DNA from: Candidatus Zixiibacteriota bacterium
Lineage (GTDB): Bacteria; Zixibacteria; MSB-5A5; UBA10806; 4484-95
Length of the DNA stretch: 64,000 nt
NCBI GenBank assembly: GCA_024231855.1
Contig: JAAEQD010000375.1
Location: 20,692-84,691 of the forward strand
Direction: 5' to 3'
Below are positions 7,825 to 17,971 of this stretch, in pieces (within the stretch, counting starts at the first letter, position 1; every line of letters starts with the position of its first letter). The notes beneath the pieces were generated by a model. The model was not told where the DNA came from. It ran no database searches and was given only the letters and a program-made list of their open reading frames with translations. Position numbers and translations under genes: made by a program.

Positions 7825-10800
7825 ATGAACAAAGCTAAGGTACTGTGCATGTTGCTGGTATTGGTGTTGTCACCGGCAATCTGGTCAGGCCAAATCACCC
7901 CCTACCTTGCCGATTATTTGCAGGGTATGACCACCGACAATGAGGTTGAAGTCGTCGTGATGTTCGAAAATCAGGCGGATATCGAAACCTTAAACAGACA
8001 ATTGAAAATTGAAAGAGCCACTCTTGCCGAACGCAATAAGCGGGTCGTGGAAGCCCTTCAACAAGTTGCCGGCGAGACTCAACCGGCAATGTCGGCTTAT
8101 TTAGACAACCTTCAGGCTCAAAACATGATTAACGATTACAGACTGCTCTGGATTAGCAATATGGCAATTGTTAAATCATCTCCCGCCGGCGTATATGAGA
8201 TGGCTACGCAATCATCAATCGCTGATATATATTATAGCTATCCGATTGAAGGCGATAAGCCACTAGATGTAAATTCGGAACCATCATTGATAGCTAACCA
8301 TGAGCAAGGCCTTGACCGGATCAATGCTCCGTTAGCCTGGTCCGCCGGTTTTACCGGTGAAGGTCGGGTAGTGGCCAACATGGATACCGGCGTTGACGGC
8401 TATCATCCCGCTTTGGCAGAACGTTTTCGCGGCGATGTAAACGAAGACGGCCTCGTTGATGAGAGCTGGTACGACCCGTATGCCGGTTGGACCTACCCTC
8501 AGGATTCAGGATCTCATGGCACTCATACACTGGGTACAATCTGTGGCCGTACGGAATCTGGAAGCGATACGATCGGTGTCGCCATTGACGCCCAATGGAT
8601 AGCGGCAGCCCCGATTGATCGCGGCGGCGGCATTTCAGGTACTATTGCCGATGCAATCTTATCGTTCCAGTGGTTCGCGGATCCCGACGGCGATCCATCC
8701 AACCAGGACAATCCCGATGTAGTCGGCAACTCCTGGGGTATTCCCGATGGCGCCGGCTATCCCGATTGCGATGAATCTTTCTGGGTAGTAATCGACAACC
8801 TCGAAGCGGCCGGTACTGTGGTAGTTTTCTCGGCCGGTAACGAAGGCTCGAGCGGCTTGCGTTCCCCGGCCGACAGGGCGACTACAAGATATAACTGTTT
8901 CTCGGTTGGCGCCGTTGATGGCGCCAATGATAATTTACCGCCGGCTTATTTCACCGCGCTAGGCCCAACAGAATGTGCCTCCGGCGATTTGGCTATTAAA
9001 CCGGAAATTACTGCTCCCGGCGTTAACGTCAGAAGTTCAGTTCCGGGTGGCGGCTATTCAACCATGAGCGGAACATCGATGTCATCTCCGCACGTATCGG
9101 GCGCGGTGGCTTTGGTTCGCCAGGCGAATCCCAACCTCGATGTCGATGCGATTAAAGACATCCTGATGTCCACCGCTATCGATCTGCCGTTTAGCAATCC
9201 CGATGGTGAAGACAATACATATGGCCACGGTATAATGGATGTTTACCAGGCTTGCCTGTGGGCCCAGGGATTCGGCTATGCCGCCGGTGTCGTATATAAT
9301 GAGGACGAACAAACCATCGAAGGCGCTCGTGTGCAGGTTGATGGTTCACCGCAGTTCGCCTTAACAGACAGTGAAGGCGCGTACCTGTTTGGCTTACTCG
9401 CCGATACTACATATTCGTTGACCGCGTCATATTTCGGTCATATCTCTGAATCGGCTGAAGTCACCATCGAAACCGATGAGACTACTGTTCAGGATTTCTA
9501 TCTTGATTTCGCCGAGAATGGTGTCGTGCATGGTTACGTAACCGATCTCGATGAGATTGCTATAGAGGGCGCGATGGTTAGCGCTCAGGGCATGCCCTTA
9601 GATCCGGTTTATACTAATGGCGATGGCTATTATATCATGGATAATATTCCCGGCGGCGCTGAATACACTATTGGTGCCGCTGCTCCCGGCTACGGCTACG
9701 ACTATGAAGTAGTTACCGTGCCGGTTGACGATACCGTTGAAGTGAACCTCATGCTGCAAGAGCTGGAATCATTTGAGTTCAATAACGCCGGTTGGGAAGG
9801 CGATGATATCTGGGAATGGGGCGAACCCTATTCCGGTCCCGGCGGCGCTTATGACGGTATTAAAGTCTGGGGTACGGTGCTGGGCGGAGAATATCCCAAC
9901 AGCGCCGACGCCTCTTTGATAACAACTTACTATGAAATCACCGATGAAGATGCCAGTTTCACTTTCTATCACTGGTATAATATCGAAAACAGCTGGGATG
10001 GCGGTAACGTTTCGATTTCGACCGATGGCGGAACTACCTGGACAATCATCTATCCCGACGCCGGCTATCCTGATGACAGTATTGTCGGTCTTGACGGCGA
10101 ACCCGGTTTCACTGATGAATCCGGCGACTGGCAGCAGGCCGTATTCACCATTCCCGGCTATGTCGGAGAGATGGTGAAATTCAAACTCCGTTTCGGTTCA
10201 GATAGTTCGATTATGCGCGATGGCTGGTACATTGACGGCGTTGTTGTAAACGGCGCGATTAACTGGGGCGCGCTTGATCCGGAAATCGTAGTGGAACCGA
10301 CATCATTAAGCGCTACGCTCGACCTCGGTGATTCCGAAGTCCAGAATCTGACTATTTCCAACGTCGGCGAAGGTATTCTCAGCTTCGAGGCGGCCGCGCT
10401 TACCGATGACGGGCTACTGTCGATCAACCCGGGGAACGGTTACCCTGTCTCCGAAGATGATCAATATATCGAAAAAGAAGAGCGCGACGGACTGGTATAT
10501 TACAACTACGTTGGCCCAAAATCGGCCAATACCCCATCGAATGGCGGCGGCGTTATCACCGACTTTGGCGGTCCGGATGAATATGGCTACAGATGGACAG
10601 ACTCCAATGAGCCGGATGGACCGCACTATGACTGGATCGATATCACCGGTATCGGTACACCTATTACCGGTCACGCCGATGATTCGAATGTCGGTCCTTT
10701 CGATATCGGCTTCGAGTTCCCGTTCTATGGCAATATATTCACTACCTTCAATTCCTGCAGCAACGGCTGGATTTCATTCACCGCGACTAATACCGATTTC

Positions 10801-11637
10801 TCAAACGATCCGATCCCTTACGATTTAGAGCCTAACAACCTGTTAGCTATATTCTGGGATGACTTGAACTTCAATGATGGTGGCGAAGCTTATTTCTACA
10901 CCAACTATGAAGATACTCTGATCGTGTCCTATATAAGCGTTGCCCATTTTAGTGTAGGCGGACCCTATACTTTCCAGGCAATTCTTACAGCCGATGGCGA
11001 TATCGTTTATCAATATGCTGAAATCAACGATCCCTTTGATTCACATACTATCGGTATTGAGGATGAATTCGGCATGATCGGCCTTCAGGTTATTAATGAA
11101 GCGCCGTATATCGCCAATGAAATGGCTGTTAAAATAAATCATCCGGTATTCTGGTTGACAGTCTCCCCCTCGGGCGGCACTGTCGCTCCGGACGCCTCAA
11201 CCGATTTGAGTGTCACCTTTGATGCTTCTGAGGTTGGCGAAGGCCAATATACCGGCGAGATCAGGATCACATCCAATGACCTTGACAATCCCGTAGTGTC
11301 TATCCCCTGTACCTTGACTGTTGACCCGACCGGCATAGAAGATGAGACTGCGATTCCGACTGCTTTTGCCCTGAACCAGAACTACCCGAATCCGTTTAAC
11401 CCTTCGACGGACATCTCTTTCGGCTTGCCGGCTTCAGGCCAGGTTACTCTTGAGGTCTATGACATAATGGGCCGCATGGTAGCGACACTGGTGGATGGCC
11501 ATCTTGCCGCTGGTATTCATAATATAACCTGGGAAGGCGTAAACAGTAACGGTGAACAAGTCAGCACCGGTATGTATTTCTACAAGTTGACCCAGGGTGA
11601 CAATGTCACAACCAAGAAAATGATGATGCTTAAATAG
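7825..11637 (+). CDS. Secreted S8 subtilisin-family serine protease with C-terminal sorting tail
   Basis: This is a large exported protease of 1270 residues. Order: signal peptide (1-22), I9-like propeptide (about 28-125) and S8 domain (about 155-480). The catalytic triad is Asp187 (ANMDTGVDG), His231 (SHGTHTLG) and Ser418 (SGTSMSSPH), with the oxyanion segment SAGNEG. Two carboxypeptidase-regulatory-like beta domains follow (about 490-645), then a MAM-like beta sandwich (650-815) and further Ig-like modules. The final 85 residues are a PNPFNP-containing FlgD/Por-type tail ending in KKMMMLK. Such tails direct Type IX-like secretion and surface attachment in FCB bacteria. Its C-terminal half is homologous to that of the C25 peptidase downstream. 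A strong ribosome site precedes the ATG and a terminator follows. Confidence 0.95.
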   Translation: MNKAKVLCMLLVLVLSPAIWSGQITPYLADYLQGMTTDNEVEVVVMFENQADIETLNRQLKIERATLAERNKRVVEALQQVAGETQPAMSAYLDNLQAQNMINDYRLLWISNMAIVKSSPAGVYEMATQSSIADIYYSYPIEGDKPLDVNSEPSLIANHEQGLDRINAPLAWSAGFTGEGRVVANMDTGVDGYHPALAERFRGDVNEDGLVDESWYDPYAGWTYPQDSGSHGTHTLGTICGRTESGSDTIGVAIDAQWIAAAPIDRGGGISGTIADAILSFQWFADPDGDPSNQDNPDVVGNSWGIPDGAGYPDCDESFWVVIDNLEAAGTVVVFSAGNEGSSGLRSPADRATTRYNCFSVGAVDGANDNLPPAYFTALGPTECASGDLAIKPEITAPGVNVRSSVPGGGYSTMSGTSMSSPHVSGAVALVRQANPNLDVDAIKDILMSTAIDLPFSNPDGEDNTYGHGIMDVYQACLWAQGFGYAAGVVYNEDEQTIEGARVQVDGSPQFALTDSEGAYLFGLLADTTYSLTASYFGHISESAEVTIETDETTVQDFYLDFAENGVVHGYVTDLDEIAIEGAMVSAQGMPLDPVYTNGDGYYIMDNIPGGAEYTIGAAAPGYGYDYEVVTVPVDDTVEVNLMLQELESFEFNNAGWEGDDIWEWGEPYSGPGGAYDGIKVWGTVLGGEYPNSADASLITTYYEITDEDASFTFYHWYNIENSWDGGNVSISTDGGTTWTIIYPDAGYPDDSIVGLDGEPGFTDESGDWQQAVFTIPGYVGEMVKFKLRFGSDSSIMRDGWYIDGVVVNGAINWGALDPEIVVEPTSLSATLDLGDSEVQNLTISNVGEGILSFEAAALTDDGLLSINPGNGYPVSEDDQYIEKEERDGLVYYNYVGPKSANTPSNGGGVITDFGGPDEYGYRWTDSNEPDGPHYDWIDITGIGTPITGHADDSNVGPFDIGFEFPFYGNIFTTFNSCSNGWISFTATNTDFSNDPIPYDLEPNNLLAIFWDDLNFNDGGEAYFYTNYEDTLIVSYISVAHFSVGGPYTFQAILTADGDIVYQYAEINDPFDSHTIGIEDEFGMIGLQVINEAPYIANEMAVKINHPVFWLTVSPSGGTVAPDASTDLSVTFDASEVGEGQYTGEIRITSNDLDNPVVSIPCTLTVDPTGIEDETAIPTAFALNQNYPNPFNPSTDISFGLPASGQVTLEVYDIMGRMVATLVDGHLAAGIHNITWEGVNSNGEQVSTGMYFYKLTQGDNVTTKKMMMLK

Positions 11638-11661
11638 TTTAGCGCTGATTCGATAAGTAAG

Positions 11662-11689
11662 AAGGGCGTCCAAATGGGCGCCCTTTTTT
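11662..11689 (+). terminator. Rho-independent terminator after the S8 peptidase
   Basis: AAGGGCG (11662-11668) pairs with CGCCCTT, and the stem extends inward past one mismatch to an AAAT loop. It is followed by a run of T residues, starting 25 bases after the stop codon. Confidence 0.9.
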
Positions 11690-11970
11690 ATTTCAGCCTA
11701 ACAGATTATTTTAAGTACTTTTTGATCTACTTTGTTAAATATAGATTGCGTTTATCGAAAAATATGTTAAATTATGTATGAAACAAACTTATTTGGCCAA
11801 TATGGCTACAAAGACAATCTAGCTTAACAGCAGCTTGGCTGGGGGGAACCGGTTAGGAAAGGACAGATAATAGGGCTTCACTTTTGTCCTGTTCGGCTAA
11901 GGGTTTATAAACCATTTAGCTCATATTAAGTGGGAGATAATAAATAACCGCCTAAAATAGAAAGGGTCGT
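11690..11970 (+). other. Long structured leader region before the C25 peptidase
   Basis: About 280 bases without a gene. After an AT-rich first half, the second half is richer in G and holds several complementary pairs. These are the self-complementary AACCGGTT (11847-11854), AGGACA (11860-11865) pairing with TGTCCT (11885-11890), and the strong dyad at 11896-11920. The arrangement resembles a folded 5' leader. No known riboswitch consensus (c-di-GMP, cobalamin, TPP) was recognised by eye. Confidence 0.4.
11896..11920. promoter_or_regulatory. 25-base dyad with 12-base perfect palindromic core
   Basis: GCTAA, G, GGTTTATAAACC, AT, TTAGC. The core at 11902-11913 is a perfect palindrome and the outer five-base arms also pair. 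It lies 50 bases upstream of the C25 peptidase ATG. It could be a protein-binding operator or an RNA hairpin near the ribosome site; there is no T-run, so it is not an obvious terminator. Confidence 0.45.
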
Positions 11971-14900
11971 ATGCAACGTTTACTAACAATTCTCGCGATG
12001 GTATTACTGGTGGCCTCGTTAACCACGGCTGCCCAGCGTGTAGAATTAGGGACAACAAGCGACGATGTTAAGGTTATCGTTCTGGAATCTAACGATACGC
12101 GCACTATCGTAAAATTCGAGGTTGGCGCCTTTACAAAAGCATCCGTCGATCTGTCGGGAGAAACATACTTCAATATTAACCTGGACAGCGAAGGTGTGCT
12201 ATTAATCAAAGGCGAACCGGCTTTACCCCGTGTCTGCCGCAGTATTATTATACCCGATGATGCCAGGATGGAAATCAAAGTGCTGGATTCTGAGTATCGT
12301 GATTTTAACGACTACCAGATCGCGCCATCCAAGGGCAACCTCAGCAGATCCGTAGACCCATCGACTATTCCCTACGAATTCGGCCCTGTTTATAACGCCG
12401 ACAACTGGTACCCATCACAGTTAGCGTCGATTCGCGATCCCTTTATCATTCGGGATATTCGCGGTATAGTAACCGAGATTTATCCTTTCCGTTATAACCC
12501 ATCGAATAATATTCTCCGCGTTTACACATCCATAACGGTTGAAATCAGCAATGCCGGTCCGGGCGAGGTCAACGTCCTTCGGCGCGATGAAAGCCTTGCG
12601 AAGATAAATCCTGAATTCAACTTCATCTATCAGCAGAGATTTATCAATTATAATCAAAGCCTGTTGCTGTATACTCCGGTTGAGGAAGTTGGCGACATGC
12701 TGGTGATCACCCATGACGCGTTTCGCGAAGCAATAATGCCCTTTGCCGATTGGAAAAGGCAAAAAGGGATAAAGACCACGGTTGTGAATGTATCCGATAT
12801 CGGCAACAACGCGAATAGTATAGCCGGTTTTATCCAGTCATTTTACGACTCGTCTGACCTGGCTTTCGTGCTTTTAGTCGGTGACGCTTCACAGGTGGCG
12901 CCGCCCTATGCCTCGGGTGGCGCGTCGGATCCCTCCTACGCCAAACTTGCCGGCGGCGACGATTACCCCGATATCTTTGTCGGACGTTTCTCCGCCGAGG
13001 AAGTTGCCCATGTGGAAACCCAGGTCACCCGAAGTGTAGAATATGAAATGACACCTCAAACATCTGCCGACTGGTATCACAAAGCTACCGGTATAGCTTC
13101 CGATGAAGGCCCAGGCCATAATGGCGAATATGATTATCAGCACATAGATAATATCCGGGCGGATTTACTCGATTATAATTACACCGAAGTCGACCAGATT
13201 TACGATCCGGGCGCGTCCGCCACGCAAGTCGCGCAGGCTCTGGATGAGGGGCGAGGTTTTATAAATTATTGCGGGCACGGTTATATCGAAACCTGGAGTA
13301 CTACCGGTTTCAATAACGGCCATGTGAACGCCCTGCAAAACGACAACAAGTTACCCTTTATAATAAGCGTTGCTTGTAATAACGGCGAATTCGATAATTA
13401 CACATGTTTTGCCGAGGCCTGGACGAGGGCTACTCATGATGGCGAACCCACCGGAGCCATTGCCACTTATATGTCTTCAATCAGCCAGTCATGGAACCCG
13501 CCGATGTGGGCGCAGGACGAAGCCACCGATTTATTAGTGGCAGAGTCCAAAATCACATTTGGTGGAATCTGTTATAACGGTTCATGCCGGACGATCGAGG
13601 TGGAGGGTAGCGACGGAGTCGAAATTTACGACACCTGGAATATATTCGGCGACCCATCAATTATGATGTATACCGATACCCCGTCAACAATGACCGTTGA
13701 CCATGGTGAAGCGATTATTTTCACCGCTACCCAGTTTATTGTTTCCGCGCCCGCTACTGAAGGCACTTTATGCGCGTTGTATCATGACAGGATTTTGTAC
13801 GGTTCGGCTTATACCGATGATAGCGGCACGGCCACCATCGAAATCGAACAAGCGCTACCGGTCGGCGAGATGATGAGCCTGACGGTAACATGTTATAACC
13901 GTGCGCCATACTTCGGCAGTGTAACGGCAATCTCGCCGGATGGACCATATGTTGTATTCGATGAATGCGCGGTTAATGATGAAGCCGGTAATAATGATGG
14001 CCTGATCGATTACGGCGAAAGCATTCTTCTGGATATGCAGCTTATGAATGTCGGACCCGATACGGCACTTGATATAGTGGCCGATTTAAGTTCTGAAGAT
14101 GAATATGTGACAATCACCGATGATATAGCTGTATTTGGAGATATCGCGGGCGATTTCGGGTATATCAATGTTGAGGACGCTTTCGGGTTTGACGTTTCCA
14201 ACCAGGCTCCCGACGGTCGTGTAATCAGTTTTAGCCTGACCGTAACTGACGACTTGAATGAATGGGAAAGCTCGTTCAGCTTACCGGTGCACGCCCCGGT
14301 GATTGGTTTCGTTGATGTCGTTTTTGTTGAAAGCAACGGCAATGATAACGGCATATTCGAGGCCGGCGAAACGATTGATATTACAGCCACTTTAAGGAAC
14401 ACCGGCTCATCCATGGCTATAAACGTCGACGGTACGATATCATCGGATGATGACTATATTACAATCGATGATAACAATTCGGTGTTTGGCGATATCGGGC
14501 CCGACGAGAGCGGCAATAATTCGGACAACACTTTCGTTGTCACCGCCGAGGATGATTTGCCGGCCGGCCATTCGGTTCTTCTGGATCTGGCCATAGAGGT
14601 TGATGGCGGTTATACGACCGAATTACAGTTCACAATCCGGGCGATGGAATCGTTCGAATACAACGATGGCGGCTGGACAGGCCAGGGCGCCTGGCAATGG
14701 GGTCAACCGACTTCCGGACCCGGCGGCGCTTACGACGGTCTCAGTCTTTGGGGCACGATCCTGGGCGGCGACTATCCTAACAATGCCAACGACGGCCTGA
14801 TGACTACTTATTACACGATCACCAACTCCGGCGCCTATATATCATTTTGGCACTGGTACGATATCGAATCCGGCTATGACGGCGGCAACCTGAAAATCAC

Positions 14901-16530
14901 TACCGATGGCGGCGTCACCTGGGATATCCTTGAGCCTGACGGCGGCTACCCGGAAAGCAATATCGATGCTTTAAACGGTGAAGCAGGATATAGCGGCAGT
15001 TCAGGCGGCTGGCAAGAAGCTGTTTTCAATCTTGGCGCGTATGAGGATGAAACAGCCAAGATCGAATTCCATTTCGGCGCAGACTATACGATAGTAGCCC
15101 CCGGCTGGTTTATCGATGCCGTGGTGATTAACGGCGGCATAAACTGGGGTTCGGGCAGCGCGACAATTTCGGTTGAACCATCATCATTCCATTCGGTATT
15201 AGATCTTGGTGATCACGAAACGCGAATCCTGGCAATATCGAATGTCGGGACCGGCTTGCTCGAGTTCTCCGCGGCGGCGATTGCCGATGATCGGCTGATG
15301 TCAATTTCTCCCGATGGTAATAGTTCCGAGCCAATTAATGAAGATGATTACGAGAAGGAAAGAATCAATGGCTTGACTTATTACTCGTACATCGGCCCAA
15401 AAACCGAAAGCAATACACCTGCCGATGACGATATGACTACCGATTTCGGCGGCCCCGATGAATACGGCTACACCTGGAAAGACTCAAACGAGGATAACGG
15501 CCCGCATTACGACTGGATAGATATTACGAGCACCGGCACACCGGTTACGGGGCTTGGCGATGACACCAATGTCGGACCATTCGATATCGGATTCGAATTC
15601 CCGTTCTACGGCAACGTATTCAGCTCGTTCAGATTCTGCACTAACGGATTTTTATCGTTCACCTCCTCGGTTACCGCTTATGACAACGGCTCAATCCCGA
15701 CAGGCGATGACCCGGCCAACCTGGTCGCGCCATTCTGGGATGATCTGAATTTCAACGATGGCGGCGAGGCATACTACTACACCAACGGTGTCGATTCGCT
15801 AATCGTATCTTACATTAACGTCGCCCACTACAGTTCAGGCGGACCCGGACCTTACACGTTCCAGGTAATTCTTCTGGCCGATGGTAATATCGTTTATCAA
15901 TATGCCGATATTAACGATCCCATAGATTCGCACACAATCGGTATCCAGGATGAAAACGGCACTATCGGACTTCAGGTTATTAACAACCAGTATTACATCG
16001 TCAACAGTATGGCAATAATAATCAAGCATCCGGTTTTCTGGCTGACCGTGACTCCGGCCGGCGGCATGTTGTTCCCGGACGAATCGATGAACCTGGATGT
16101 CAATTTCGACGCGACCGAAGTTGAGGTGGGAACCTACACCGGCAATATCTATATCTATTCCAACGATATCGATAATCCGTCGATGGCTATCCCCTGCACG
16201 CTTGATGTCATCATGACAGATATCGAAGATGGCGTGTCATCGGCTATTCCTTCGGTATTTTCCCTCGATCAGAATTTCCCCAACCCGTTTAATCCTACAA
16301 CTGAGATGGCCTTCGGACTTCCGAATACCGGGCATGTCACGCTTGAGGTATTCGATATAATGGGCCGGATCGTGAACACGCTGGTAGATGAAGAGTTATC
16401 GGCCGGTATCCACAAGGTTATCTGGGATGGCACCAACGAAGGTGGCCAGAAGGTCACTTCGGGAATGTATTTCTACAAACTGATCCAGGGTGAGAATGTT
16501 GTTACGAAGAAGATGATGATGCTGAAGTAG
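11971..16530 (+). CDS. Secreted C25 gingipain-family cysteine protease with C-terminal sorting tail
   Basis: An exported cysteine protease of 1519 residues. Signal peptide about 1-20, a gingipain-type propeptide region to about 210, then the C25 caspase-fold domain (about 230-560). His436 lies in NYCGHGYIETWS and Cys469 in ISVACNNGEFD, the expected catalytic pair. Two CARDB-like beta domains follow, for example around NNDGLIDYGESI and NDNGIFEAGETI, whose repeated Asp/Gly/Glu loops suggest calcium sites. The last 630 residues parallel those of the S8 protease, ending in PNPFNP...KKMMMLK. It is preceded by a structured leader and followed by a strong terminator, so it is probably transcribed alone. 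The role is probably degradation of external protein or surface processing. Confidence 0.95.
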   Translation: MQRLLTILAMVLLVASLTTAAQRVELGTTSDDVKVIVLESNDTRTIVKFEVGAFTKASVDLSGETYFNINLDSEGVLLIKGEPALPRVCRSIIIPDDARMEIKVLDSEYRDFNDYQIAPSKGNLSRSVDPSTIPYEFGPVYNADNWYPSQLASIRDPFIIRDIRGIVTEIYPFRYNPSNNILRVYTSITVEISNAGPGEVNVLRRDESLAKINPEFNFIYQQRFINYNQSLLLYTPVEEVGDMLVITHDAFREAIMPFADWKRQKGIKTTVVNVSDIGNNANSIAGFIQSFYDSSDLAFVLLVGDASQVAPPYASGGASDPSYAKLAGGDDYPDIFVGRFSAEEVAHVETQVTRSVEYEMTPQTSADWYHKATGIASDEGPGHNGEYDYQHIDNIRADLLDYNYTEVDQIYDPGASATQVAQALDEGRGFINYCGHGYIETWSTTGFNNGHVNALQNDNKLPFIISVACNNGEFDNYTCFAEAWTRATHDGEPTGAIATYMSSISQSWNPPMWAQDEATDLLVAESKITFGGICYNGSCRTIEVEGSDGVEIYDTWNIFGDPSIMMYTDTPSTMTVDHGEAIIFTATQFIVSAPATEGTLCALYHDRILYGSAYTDDSGTATIEIEQALPVGEMMSLTVTCYNRAPYFGSVTAISPDGPYVVFDECAVNDEAGNNDGLIDYGESILLDMQLMNVGPDTALDIVADLSSEDEYVTITDDIAVFGDIAGDFGYINVEDAFGFDVSNQAPDGRVISFSLTVTDDLNEWESSFSLPVHAPVIGFVDVVFVESNGNDNGIFEAGETIDITATLRNTGSSMAINVDGTISSDDDYITIDDNNSVFGDIGPDESGNNSDNTFVVTAEDDLPAGHSVLLDLAIEVDGGYTTELQFTIRAMESFEYNDGGWTGQGAWQWGQPTSGPGGAYDGLSLWGTILGGDYPNNANDGLMTTYYTITNSGAYISFWHWYDIESGYDGGNLKITTDGGVTWDILEPDGGYPESNIDALNGEAGYSGSSGGWQEAVFNLGAYEDETAKIEFHFGADYTIVAPGWFIDAVVINGGINWGSGSATISVEPSSFHSVLDLGDHETRILAISNVGTGLLEFSAAAIADDRLMSISPDGNSSEPINEDDYEKERINGLTYYSYIGPKTESNTPADDDMTTDFGGPDEYGYTWKDSNEDNGPHYDWIDITSTGTPVTGLGDDTNVGPFDIGFEFPFYGNVFSSFRFCTNGFLSFTSSVTAYDNGSIPTGDDPANLVAPFWDDLNFNDGGEAYYYTNGVDSLIVSYINVAHYSSGGPGPYTFQVILLADGNIVYQYADINDPIDSHTIGIQDENGTIGLQVINNQYYIVNSMAIIIKHPVFWLTVTPAGGMLFPDESMNLDVNFDATEVEVGTYTGNIYIYSNDIDNPSMAIPCTLDVIMTDIEDGVSSAIPSVFSLDQNFPNPFNPTTEMAFGLPNTGHVTLEVFDIMGRIVNTLVDEELSAGIHKVIWDGTNEGGQKVTSGMYFYKLIQGENVVTKKMMMLK

Positions 16531-16555
16531 CATTGTTAAATGATATTAATACACC

Positions 16556-16583
16556 AAGGGCCGCAGTGTGCGGCCCTTTTTTT
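16556..16583 (+). terminator. Rho-independent terminator after the C25 peptidase
   Basis: AAGGGCCGCA, loop GTG, TGCGGCCCTT: a perfect ten-base-pair stem followed by a run of T residues, 26 bases after the stop codon. Confidence 0.95.
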
Positions 16584-16597
16584 AATTACTAATTTGC

Positions 16598-17218
16598 TTA
16601 ATCTATCATATTCCAGTAAAAATGTTTCTGATCGTAATAAAGGAAATCTTTTAGCAATGGAACGATGTCTTCTATTTCCTTGCTCACTGCTTCAATTTCG
16701 AACATAATACCTTTGCTGGGTATTAGAAATCGCATATTATGCGCTTGGTATTCCGAAAAATCTCTAACTAACGATAAGTACCAATATTTATCATTAACAT
16801 AAAGGCTATACCATACCGAGTCGCCGCATACATCCAGTATCTGATAATCAAATAACTCCATCCCGGCCCTTGAGTTCATAAGCTTGAATGCGTTTGTTAA
16901 ATCATAATTTGAATTATGGTTAAGAAAATTCATTCTACCGGCGATAACCAACAGATTATTATCCGCAAGGTAAATTGCGTTCAGGCTATCGGTGTTATCC
17001 AGATAATCCTCGTGAGCGATTCTGAAATTATCCGGAATTCGCACAGAGTTCGTACCGATGTTGACAAACTTGGCTGGCACCTTTTTAAAAACCACATTAA
17101 GCATTAAAAAATCGTAAGATAATTCAAAAACAAGCATAAGTAGAGCGACTCCGATCAGTACTATAGTAAGCTGCCAGGAAAAAATAAACTTAATGATTTT
17201 TTTAGTAACCTCTAACAT
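16598..17218 (-). CDS. Unknown membrane-anchored protein
   Basis: Not recognised. From the ATG at 17218 the product is 206 residues (MLEVTKKIIKFIFSWQ...), with one strong membrane helix near the N-terminus and a soluble domain rich in aromatic and acidic residues. An alternative start at 17269 would add 17 residues but overlaps the upstream gene by 68 bases, so 17218 (17-base overlap) is preferred. Overlap and shared architecture with the upstream gene suggest they act together. It is AT-rich compared with the flanking peptidase and gatD genes. Confidence 0.7.
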   Translation of the reverse strand: MLEVTKKIIKFIFSWQLTIVLIGVALLMLVFELSYDFLMLNVVFKKVPAKFVNIGTNSVRIPDNFRIAHEDYLDNTDSLNAIYLADNNLLVIAGRMNFLNHNSNYDLTNAFKLMNSRAGMELFDYQILDVCGDSVWYSLYVNDKYWYLSLVRDFSEYQAHNMRFLIPSKGIMFEIEAVSKEIEDIVPLLKDFLYYDQKHFYWNMID

Positions 17219-17876
17219 TACCAATGAATTCCGTTTTTGACGTTTCGCCACTAAAGGCAATTTGATCAACTACGTTTAAAAATTTCTGCATGTCGGGAGC
17301 GCTAGTAAACGATGCTATATGTATGCAACTATCAGGGATGCTTGCGAAGTATACATAACCAAAAAACTTAGGTAAATGCGCATTTCCCATACGGCTGACA
17401 TATACATCGGTATCATTAAAGCTATAAATGCTTTTTAAATGACCCGGCCCATGAGTAGAGATTACTTTAGGTTCTAAAACATATTCATCCCAAAAATCGG
17501 CCATGAGTTCCCCGTCGCATGGATGCTTGGGAATATCAATATAAACGAAATCGCCATGCCAATCATTAATCTTATAGTTAATATACTCACCATCATCCTT
17601 AGGGCATAAAAACAGTGTATATCCTTCGGGAACAATAATCCCCTCTACCGGTTCATCACAATCCCAACTAATGTATGGAATAATCACAGATGCATAATTC
17701 GTGTTAAATCCTACGGTATAAACCATTACGGTGACGATTAAATACAATACAAGATACAGTATTATCGCATTTAAGAATCCAAAGCCGATTCGTATAAGAA
17801 TCTTAACTGGTTTCTCATTTGAGAATGCGATTAATCTTCTGAAAAACGACTTCCCCGTGTATTTCTGATTGTCCAT
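17202..17876 (-). CDS. Unknown membrane-anchored protein
   Basis: Not recognised. Taking the ATG at 17876 gives 224 residues (MDNQKYTGKSFFRRL...); a TTG at 17930 would add 18 residues. A basic N-terminus precedes one long hydrophobic helix (ILYLVLYLIVTVMVYTVGF), after which about 160 residues with several cysteines (CDEP, CPKDDG, HPCDG) would lie outside the cytoplasm. It overlaps the next gene, which has the same one-helix-plus-soluble-domain plan. The pair looks like a two-gene unit of unknown function. Confidence 0.7.
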   Translation of the reverse strand: MDNQKYTGKSFFRRLIAFSNEKPVKILIRIGFGFLNAIILYLVLYLIVTVMVYTVGFNTNYASVIIPYISWDCDEPVEGIIVPEGYTLFLCPKDDGEYINYKINDWHGDFVYIDIPKHPCDGELMADFWDEYVLEPKVISTHGPGHLKSIYSFNDTDVYVSRMGNAHLPKFFGYVYFASIPDSCIHIASFTSAPDMQKFLNVVDQIAFSGETSKTEFIGNVRGY

Positions 17877-17971
17877 ATCAGGAATTAATATAATAAAATC
17901 AGACACCGAAATAAATGAAATTATTGGCAATGAGAAATAGAATTAAAATGAAGCTATAGTTATTGCGAAAT

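Noticed and set aside
10406..10828. A 140-residue + strand frame inside the S8 protease gene
   Set aside because: It is an off-frame reading of a conserved domain shared with the C25 protease; low complexity in Ser/Thr/Arg/Met and no start signals.
11841..11900. Possible c-di-GMP or other known riboswitch before the C25 protease
   Set aside because: The G-rich segment lacks the conserved core bases and pairing order of the classes I could compare by eye.
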